A stretch of DNA of 64,000 nt from Sphingopyxis sp. L1A2A (GTDB lineage Bacteria; Pseudomonadota; Alphaproteobacteria; Sphingomonadales; Sphingomonadaceae), in contig NZ_SCOT01000001.1 in the NCBI RefSeq assembly GCF_005502465.1, positions 240,810 to 304,809 on the forward strand, in the 5' to 3' direction. Shown piece by piece: positions 58,497 through 64,000 of the stretch. Numbering within the stretch: the stretch's first letter is position 1; each line of letters opens with the position of its first letter. The notes beneath the pieces are model-generated. The model saw only the letters and a list, made by a program, of their open reading frames with translations. It had not been told where the DNA came from and searched no databases. The translations under genes and the position numbers were made by a program.

Positions 58497-59189
58497 ATGG
58501 CAATTTCCGGATATTTCACAGGTGCTGCGATGATCGCGGCGCTGGCTTTTGCGCCCGTCGCGACCGCCAAGGTGGTCGATCAGAGCGAGGCCGGTTTCAC
58601 CGTCGCGCACACCGCGCAGGTCACCGCAACCCCCGCCGACGTGTGGAAAATGCTCCGTATGCCGCAAAACTGGTGGTCGAAAGAGCATAGCTGGTCGGGC
58701 GATGGCGCGAATTTCTGGCTCGATTCGCAGGCTGGCGGCTGTTTCTGCGAAAAATTGCCCGATACCGGATCGGGGGTCGGCAGCGTCCAGCACGCGCGGG
58801 TGCTGTTCTCCAAGCCGGGGCAGATGCTGCGCCTGTCGGGCGCTTTCGGGCCGCTGCAGGGCGAAGCGCTGAACGGCACGCTGACCATCCAGATCAAGGC
58901 CACCCCGACCGGCAGCGCGCTGCGCTTCGACTATGTCGTCGGCGGCTATATGCGCTTCAAGGTCGCCGACATCGCGCCCGCGGTCGACAAGGTGATCGGC
59001 GAACAATTGCTCGGCCTCGCCAATGCGCTTGGCGGGGCATTGCCGCCGACGCGCGACGAAAAAGCGGCGGCGGAGGCGGCCGAAAGGTCGGTGCCAGAAG
59101 CGCCGCCCGCAAAGGAAGAACCGGGGCTCGACGCGGCGGTCGCCGATCTGGTCGAAGCCGCGCCAAAGGCCGAGCCCGAAAGCCGCTAA
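58497..59189 (+). CDS. Exported SRPBCC family protein
   Basis: A 230-residue protein with a signal peptide (cleavage about APVATA-KV). A START/Bet v 1-like domain follows: VAHTAQVTATPADVWKMLRM, QNWWSKEHSWSG, FWLDSQAGGCFCEKLPDTG, LRLSGAFGPLQGEALNGTL and a C-terminal helix (DKVIGEQLLGLANALGG). An acidic Ala/Glu/Pro-rich tail ends it. The fold binds hydrophobic ligands; the ligand is unknown. It is 47 bp behind adk with GGGGGAG ahead of the ATG. Confidence 0.78.
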   Translation: MAISGYFTGAAMIAALAFAPVATAKVVDQSEAGFTVAHTAQVTATPADVWKMLRMPQNWWSKEHSWSGDGANFWLDSQAGGCFCEKLPDTGSGVGSVQHARVLFSKPGQMLRLSGAFGPLQGEALNGTLTIQIKATPTGSALRFDYVVGGYMRFKVADIAPAVDKVIGEQLLGLANALGGALPPTRDEKAAAEAAERSVPEAPPAKEEPGLDAAVADLVEAAPKAEPESR

Positions 59190-59203
59190 GCCAATCACCG
59201 TAG

Positions 59204-59260
59204 CCCTGAGCCTGTCGAAGGGCGCTCAACGGAAAAGCGCCCTTCGACAGGTCCAGGGCC
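59204..59260. repeat. Palindromic repeat between convergent genes
   Basis: CCTGAGCCTGTCGAAGGGCG and GCGCCCTTCGACAGGTCCAGG pair with a few mismatches around CTCAACGGAAAA. The CTGTCGAAGGGC word is a widespread intergenic repeat in sphingomonads (recalled). It follows the SRPBCC gene and faces yceD, so it may end both transcripts. Confidence 0.65.
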
Positions 59261-59283
59261 ACGGTTCAGGAGCAGCAGGACGG

Positions 59284-59814
59284 TTACGCCTCGGGCGTCC
59301 CGCGCAGCTTTGCCAGCGCCGCGAACGGCCCGGCGGCGTCTTCGCTCAGCACGCCCTTTTCGGCCAGGACGCGGGCGGCGTCGGGGTGGCGCGGAAACGG
59401 ATCGAGCGCCAGCGACAGCGTCTGCACCGCCGCCTCACCCAGATCGATCCGGTCGCCGTCGAGCGGCAGCAGGTCGCAATCCTCGCTGCTGATCTCGATC
59501 TCTTCGTCGGCGTCGACCGGGGCATCGACATCGCGCAGGAAGCGCAGGTCGAACGGTTCGGCCAGCGTTGCCGGGACGGGCAGGCCGGTTGCGGCGCACG
59601 GCTGGACCAGCTCGGCCTGCACCGCGCCCTTCACCCCGATACCCCCCGCCACGGCGCGGACCTCGGCGGTCAAGGTAAAGCGGTCGACGGCGATCAGGCC
59701 GAGCCGTTTGGCGATCCGTGCGCGCGCCTCAGCGTCGGCCTCGATCGCAATGTCGCGGCCCTGCGCCGCATCCGATACGGTCAGGACGAGCGAAAATTCG
59801 GGTGCGGTGCTCAA
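59284..59814 (-). CDS. yceD: YceD/DUF177 family protein
   Basis: A 176-residue DUF177 protein. It shows RDIAIEADAEARARIAKRLG, LTAEVRAVAGG, the Cys-containing PCAATGLPVPATL, then DEEIEISSEDCDLLPLDGDR, IDLGEAAVQTLSLALDPFPR and a final block GVLSEDAAGPFAALAKLRG. The family is linked to 23S rRNA or ribosome biogenesis and normally sits by rpmF-plsX-fabH, which are absent here. The start is a TTG (59814) overlapping the upstream TGA (TTGA). Confidence 0.85.
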   Translation of the reverse strand: MSTAPEFSLVLTVSDAAQGRDIAIEADAEARARIAKRLGLIAVDRFTLTAEVRAVAGGIGVKGAVQAELVQPCAATGLPVPATLAEPFDLRFLRDVDAPVDADEEIEISSEDCDLLPLDGDRIDLGEAAVQTLSLALDPFPRHPDAARVLAEKGVLSEDAAGPFAALAKLRGTPEA

Positions 59815-60341
59815 ACCGCGGCTCCTGCCAGCCGATCGGCGGTGACGAGGACCGGCACCGGCATCGCCGCCAGCGCCGCGCGCAACTTGCCGACCTCGGC
59901 CATCACATGCGCCAGCCCGGCGGCGTCCGGTTCGTTGCCGCGCCACAGGTTGCGCACCAGCGCGGCGCGCAGTTCGTCCGAGCCGTCGGCGGCGCGATAG
60001 ACGCCGAGCCGCCCGCCGAGCGCGCCGACCATCCGCCCGATCTGTTTGCCGACGACCATGTCGCCAAAACCGATCTGGCGCATCTGGCCGTCCATATCAT
60101 TGACGAACAATTCGGTCAGTTCGACCCCGGCGCGCCCCGCGGCCGGGTCGTCGTCGATCCGGTGCAGGACGAGCGCCAGCACCAGGCTCACCATATCAAA
60201 GCGGCCGTCGAGCGTGTCGGGGACGCCGCCATCGGCATACCAGTGCGGAGCGCGGGCGGTCGCGACGACGGCGTTCCACAGCGGGCGGCGGGCTTCGCGC
60301 GGGTCGGGCTGCGAGCGGAAGAGGTTACGAAGCGAGAACAT
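59811..60341 (-). CDS. Ubiquinol-cytochrome c chaperone (CBP3-like)
   Basis: A 176-residue protein of the Ubiq_cyt_C_chap family: LWNAVVATARAPHWYADGGV, DTLDGRFDMVSLVLALVLHR, TELFVNDMDGQMRQIGFGDM and VVGKQIGRMVGALGGRLGVY. The mitochondrial relative Cbp3 helps cytochrome b synthesis and complex III assembly; a like role here is inferred. ATG 60341 was chosen; a GTG at 60347 is possible. It precedes yceD with a 4-bp overlap and is divergent from bamE. Confidence 0.87.
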   Translation of the reverse strand: MFSLRNLFRSQPDPREARRPLWNAVVATARAPHWYADGGVPDTLDGRFDMVSLVLALVLHRIDDDPAAGRAGVELTELFVNDMDGQMRQIGFGDMVVGKQIGRMVGALGGRLGVYRAADGSDELRAALVRNLWRGNEPDAAGLAHVMAEVGKLRAALAAMPVPVLVTADRLAGAAV

Positions 60342-60524
60342 GTCCACCGCTTAGGCGCAATCGGTGCCGCGGAAAAGGGGGGGCGACGCGCTGCGCTGGT
60401 CAGCTTGTGGCAAGCTTTGCCGCGCCACAAGCGGCTTGTGCGCCATGTCCGCTTGCGGTTAAGAGGCGCGAGAGCGAGCGCCGAGCGCCGAGTGAGGCCG
60501 CGACAGGCGCAACGGAGATTATAG

Positions 60525-61010
60525 ATGCCGAATATCAACTTTTCGTCTGCCGCTCCGCGCGCGCGCCTGATCGTCCTCGGGCTTGCCGTCGCGCTCACTG
60601 TCAGCGGCTGTGCGCAGCTCAAGGGTCGGCAGGGCTATGTCGTCGATCCGTTGCTGACCAGCGCGATCACCCCCGGCGTCGACAACCGCGAATCGGTCGA
60701 AAAGACGCTCGGCCGCCCGACCTTTGTCGGTCAGTTCAGCGACAATGAATATTATTATGTCTCGCGCGAAACGCGCCAGCTCGCCTTTGCCAAGCCGCGT
60801 CCGGTCGACCAACAGGTACTGCGCGTCCGCTTCGATGCCGCGGGCAATGTCGCGGCGGTTGATCGCACTGGGCTGGAACTGGTGAGCAAGATCAGCCCCG
60901 AAGGCGACAAGACCCCGACGCTGGGCCGCGAGCGCAGCTTCTTCGAGGACATCTTCGGCAACATCGGCGCCGTCGGCGCCCCGGGTGCGGGCGCTCCCAG
61001 CGGCCAGTAA
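60525..61010 (+). CDS. bamE: Outer-membrane assembly lipoprotein BamE
   Basis: A 161-residue lipoprotein with signal and lipobox TVSGC (Cys 29). The SmpA/OmlA domain follows: QGYVVDPLLTSAITPGVDNR, ESVEKTLGRPTFVGQFSDNE, YYYVSRETRQLAF and QQVLRVRFDAAGNVAAVDR. BamE stabilises the BAM complex that inserts outer-membrane barrels. A Gly/Ala-rich tail ends it. CGGAG lies about 10 nt before the ATG. Confidence 0.93.
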   Translation: MPNINFSSAAPRARLIVLGLAVALTVSGCAQLKGRQGYVVDPLLTSAITPGVDNRESVEKTLGRPTFVGQFSDNEYYYVSRETRQLAFAKPRPVDQQVLRVRFDAAGNVAAVDRTGLELVSKISPEGDKTPTLGRERSFFEDIFGNIGAVGAPGAGAPSGQ

Positions 61011-61020
61011 GCCTGCGACT

Positions 61021-61162
61021 TAATCCTCCCTGTCGCGCAGCGATGGGGAGGGGGACCGCTCGCCGCAGGCGAGTGGTGGAGGGGCGGCGACGTCAGCGCC
61101 AAAGCCCCTCCGTCAGCACTTCGCGCTGCCACCTCCCCATGGCTTCGCCACAGGGAGGATTA
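61021..61162. repeat. Full copy of the 140-bp palindromic repeat
   Basis: Perfect 13-bp ends (TAATCCTCCCTGT and its complement) enclose GATGGGGAGG/CCTCCCCATGG and GGAGGGGC/GCCCCTCC pairs, so the unit folds into one long hairpin. It lies between the convergent bamE and malic enzyme genes and matches the element at 40681-40818. Confidence 0.8.
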
Positions 61163-61168
61163 AGGATT

Positions 61169-63436
61169 CTACTGCGCGATGCCGCCCGCGGCGAGCACCG
61201 CCAGCGTCACCAGATCCGACGCCGGCGACGCCATTGTCGCGACCTGCACCGGATGTTCCATGCCGACCAGCATCGGGCCGATCACCGCGCCGCCGCCCAG
61301 CTCGCGCATCAGCTTCGCCGACAGATTCGCCGATTGCAGCCCGGGCATGACCAGCACATTCGCCGGTCCCGACAGGCGGCAGAACGGATATTTCGCCATC
61401 ACCTTTTCATTCAGCGCGACGTCGGGCGCCATTTCGCCTTCATATTCGAACCCCGGCTTGCGCTGGTCGAGGAGCGCCACCGCATCGCGGATATTGTCGA
61501 GCCAGCTGCCCGGCGGATTGCCAAAGGTCGAATAGGACAGGAACGCGACGCGCGGTTCGTGGCCCATGCGCCGCGCGACCTGCGCGGTGCGTTCGGCAAT
61601 ATCGGCGAGCATTTCGGCGGTCGGCCGCTCGTTGACCGTGGTGTCGGACATAAAGATGGTTTGATGCTGGCCGACCAGCACATGGATGCCGAACGGCGTC
61701 TTGCCCTCGGCATGGTCGATCACCCGGCGCACTTCGCGCATCGTCTGCGAATAGGTGCGGGTGACCCCGGTGATCATCGCGTCGCCTAGCCCCAGCTTGA
61801 GCATCAGCGAGCCAAAGATGTTGCGGTCGCGGTTGACCATCCGTTCGACATCGCGGCGCAGGTAACCGCGACGCTGGAGCCGCTCGTACAGGATCTCGAC
61901 CATCTGCGGCACATGCGGCGAATTGACGCTGTTGTGGACCTCGTAATTTTCGGGATCGGCGACCCCCATGTCCTTCAGCTTGTCGCGCAGCCCTTCGCGC
62001 CCGACCAGCACCGGGGTGCCATAGCCGCCGTCGCGGAACTGGATCGCCGCGCGCAGCACCACCTCTTCCTCGCCCTCGGCAAACACCACCCGCTTGGGAT
62101 TGGCGCGCGCCGCTTCATACGCCAGCGTCAGCACCGACGTCGTCGGGTTGAGCCGCGCGCGCAAGGAGGTGCGATAGGCGTCGAGGTCGGCGATCGGTTT
62201 TTGCGCGACGCCGGTTTCCATCGCCGCCTTGGCCACCGCGGCGGGGACGATTTCCATCAGCCGCGGGTCAAAGGGCGAGGGGATGATATATTCGGGGCCA
62301 AAGCTCGATGCGCGCCCGCCATAGGCGGCGGCGACCTCCTCGGGCACCTGCTGGCGCGCCAGGTCGGCGATGGCATAGGCGGCGGCGATCTTCATTTCCT
62401 CGTTGATCGCGGTCGCGCGCACGTCGAGTGCGCCGCGAAAGATGAAGGGGAAGCACAGGACATTGTTGACCTGGTTCGGAAAATCCGACCGCCCGGTCGC
62501 GATGATCGCGTCGGGCCGCGCGGCGCGCGCATCGGGGGGCGATATTTCGGGATCGGGATTCGCCATTGCAAAGATGATCGGCGCGGGCGCCATGTCCTTG
62601 ACCATTTCGGGCTTCAACGCGCCCGCCGCCGACAGGCCCAGGAACACGTCGGCACCGACGAGTGCCTCGGTCAGGTCGCGCGCTTCGGTCGGCACCGCAT
62701 GCGCCGACTTCCACTGGTCCATGCCCTCCAGGCGGCCCTGATAAATGGTGCCTTTGCGGTCGCACATGATGACATTTTCATGGGCCACGCCCATCGATTT
62801 GATCAGCGAGGTACAGGCGATCGCCGCGGCGCCGGCGCCGTTGACGACAACCTTCACCGTCGCGAGGTCGCGCCCGGTCAGGTAGCAGGCGTTGATCAGT
62901 CCGGCGGCGGTGATGATCGCGGTGCCATGCTGGTCGTCATGGAACACCGGGATGTTCATCTTTTCCTTCAGCGCCGCTTCGATGATGAAACAATTGGGCG
63001 CCGCAATGTCTTCCAGATTGATCCCGCCGAAACTCGGTTCGAGCAGTTCGACCGCCTCGATAAAGCGCTGCGGGTCTTCGGTATCGACTTCCAGGTCGAT
63101 CGAATCGACGTCGGCAAAGCGCTTGAACAGCACCGCCTTGCCTTCCATCACCGGCTTCGAGGCGAGCGCGCCCAGATTGCCCAGGCCCAGGATCGCGGTG
63201 CCGTTCGAAATCACCGCGACCAGATTGCCCTTGATCGTATAATCATAGGCTTTCGCCGGATCTTCGGCGATCGCCAGCACCGGGACGGCGACGCCGGGCG
63301 AATAGGCAAGTGACAGGTCACGCTGGGTCGCCATCGGCTTCGACGCGACGATCTCGATTTTGCCGGGCCGGCCATATTCGTGATAAAGCAGAGCCTCGCG
63401 GTCCGAAAACTGCACCTTGCTGCCGCTGTCCATCAT
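61169..63436 (-). CDS. maeB: NADP-dependent malic enzyme fused to a phosphotransacetylase-like domain
   Basis: A 755-residue MaeB-type enzyme that decarboxylates malate to pyruvate. The malic N-domain ([44 protein letters not shown]) is followed by the NADP-binding domain ([49 protein letters not shown]). From about residue 430 comes a phosphotransacetylase-like domain ([53 protein letters not shown]), probably regulatory through acetyl-CoA binding. ATG 63436 or the adjacent ATG 63433 starts it, with AGGGGA just upstream. Confidence 0.95.
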   Translation of the reverse strand: MMDSGSKVQFSDREALLYHEYGRPGKIEIVASKPMATQRDLSLAYSPGVAVPVLAIAEDPAKAYDYTIKGNLVAVISNGTAILGLGNLGALASKPVMEGKAVLFKRFADVDSIDLEVDTEDPQRFIEAVELLEPSFGGINLEDIAAPNCFIIEAALKEKMNIPVFHDDQHGTAIITAAGLINACYLTGRDLATVKVVVNGAGAAAIACTSLIKSMGVAHENVIMCDRKGTIYQGRLEGMDQWKSAHAVPTEARDLTEALVGADVFLGLSAAGALKPEMVKDMAPAPIIFAMANPDPEISPPDARAARPDAIIATGRSDFPNQVNNVLCFPFIFRGALDVRATAINEEMKIAAAYAIADLARQQVPEEVAAAYGGRASSFGPEYIIPSPFDPRLMEIVPAAVAKAAMETGVAQKPIADLDAYRTSLRARLNPTTSVLTLAYEAARANPKRVVFAEGEEEVVLRAAIQFRDGGYGTPVLVGREGLRDKLKDMGVADPENYEVHNSVNSPHVPQMVEILYERLQRRGYLRRDVERMVNRDRNIFGSLMLKLGLGDAMITGVTRTYSQTMREVRRVIDHAEGKTPFGIHVLVGQHQTIFMSDTTVNERPTAEMLADIAERTAQVARRMGHEPRVAFLSYSTFGNPPGSWLDNIRDAVALLDQRKPGFEYEGEMAPDVALNEKVMAKYPFCRLSGPANVLVMPGLQSANLSAKLMRELGGGAVIGPMLVGMEHPVQVATMASPASDLVTLAVLAAGGIAQ

Positions 63437-63964
63437 CTATCCCCTATCCAAACTCATCAGACGCGCGCCCGAGCCCTTTCCCTAACGTCGCAGGCGCCGA
63501 TTGTAACCCCGCCTCGATCGTAAAGTGTGTTGCGCGCGCCTTTTGAAGGTGGCCAGCAGGATGGCCGCTTGCGACCGGTTGTGGACGCTCTCTCTTCCCT
63601 TCGTCATTCCCGCTTTCGCGGGAATGACGAGGAGGGTGTAGGGCCGCTCCCCACCCCAAAGCGGCCATCCGTCGCTCAAAAATACGCTGTCCTACATTAT
63701 TCCGCTATGCCAGCCTTCGTGTCAGCTGTTTCAATTTACAGGCAAAAGCGGTCACCGCCCCGATTCCGGATGCGGCCAAGTGCCAGCCGTCCTCTGTCCG
63801 CCCAACACGACAAATCGGGCGCTGCACTAGGCTGAACTTTCCTGAACTTTGGCATGATGGCCCGATCCACGCGCCGACCGGATCGCGGCACCGGCCCGGG
63901 ATAACCGAAGACGGCAATGGCTGCTCGCCACCCCAAAACCGATACCGCTCAACCCCGCCTTGCC
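63437..63964. other. Non-coding stretch at the right end
   Basis: No gene is supported in these 528 bp; the small open frames have no recognisable pattern or ribosome site. It holds the malic enzyme promoter near the left end, a perfect palindrome at 63601-63630, and more degenerate repeat-like text (CACCCCAAA words near 63650 and 63930). Confidence 0.5.
63601..63630. repeat. GTCATTCCCGC palindrome
   Basis: TCGTCATTCCCGC and GCGGGAATGACGA pair perfectly over 13 bp around TTTC. Degenerate relatives are seen near 10951 and 13402, so it belongs to a dispersed family. Confidence 0.7.
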
Positions 63965-64000
63965 ATGCCGCCCCCAATCACTAAGCAGGGTCCGATGCCC
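63965..64000 (+). CDS. Possible start of mutS (12 codons, cut by window edge)
   Basis: From ATG 63965 the frame reads MPPPITKQGPMP to the edge. MutS of relatives often has a short variable lead ending in PMM before its first conserved block, and mutS is a known neighbour of the malic enzyme gene in rhizobia. No ribosome site is obvious. The evidence is too short for a firm name. Confidence 0.3.
   Translation, partial: MPPPITKQGPMP

Noticed and set aside
63527..63977. Small open frames in the right-end spacer
   Set aside because: They overlap repeats, lack ribosome sites and show no protein-like pattern.

Overview
The window is a GC-rich, gene-dense chromosomal segment of an alphaproteobacterium, almost certainly a sphingomonad (order Sphingomonadales, perhaps Sphingopyxis-like; the genus is an inference from protein style and repeat types). 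It covers the replication origin and its partitioning region, and further right the str/S10/spc ribosomal protein gene cluster. No phage, insertion sequence, CRISPR array, rRNA or tRNA gene was recognised.

Region 1 (1-6.1 kb): an envelope-type cluster read leftwards. It holds two paralogous multi-spanning membrane proteins (one cut by the left edge), a GtrA-like flippase and an FAD oxidoreductase related to UDP-galactopyranose mutase, with a divergent patatin-like phospholipase. Region 2 (6.3-10.6 kb): a minimal chaperone-usher locus (DUF4402 pilin, chaperone, usher). Region 3 (11-17.3 kb): parB, parA, rsmG, mnmG, mnmE and a small DUF6489-like gene, with three perfect parS palindromes at 12.8, 14.8 and 15.6 kb. 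Region 4 (17.4-23 kb): a dienelactone hydrolase with an NTF2-like protein, then TerC, a small monooxygenase, rho, hemJ and hemE. Region 5 (22.95-23.3 kb): the likely oriC, with an AT-rich stretch and two perfect plus two near-perfect DnaA boxes. Genes left of it run mostly on the minus strand and genes right of it mostly on the plus strand, as expected for two forks leaving this point.

Region 6 (23.3-41.3 kb): a tightly coupled set ppsR-maf-aroE-coaE, then dnaQ, hpf, ptsN, a SleB-type cell-wall hydrolase, an M14 peptidase with a GNAT protein, a small heat-shock protein, gpmA, a TonB-dependent receptor, dapD with a HAD hydrolase, a lipidated S8 autotransporter protease, a secreted amidohydrolase and a Mug/HDG-type DNA glycosylase. 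Region 7 (41.6-58.4 kb): rpsL-rpsG-fusA-tuf-rpsJ, a long structured spacer, rplC through rplO, secY and adk. The expected rpsM-rpsK-rpoA-rplQ block does not follow adk. Region 8 (58.5-64 kb): an exported SRPBCC protein, yceD, a cytochrome bc1 assembly chaperone, bamE, a fused malic enzyme, and the first codons of a possible mutS at the right edge.

Intergenic gaps between convergent genes often carry sphingomonad-type palindromic repeats, including a 140-bp family seen as two full copies and one half copy. Points most worth checking are the origin/parS layout, a CTG start for mnmE, an Arg at the streptomycin-linked position of S12, the structured rpsJ-rplC spacer, and the lipoprotein autotransporter.
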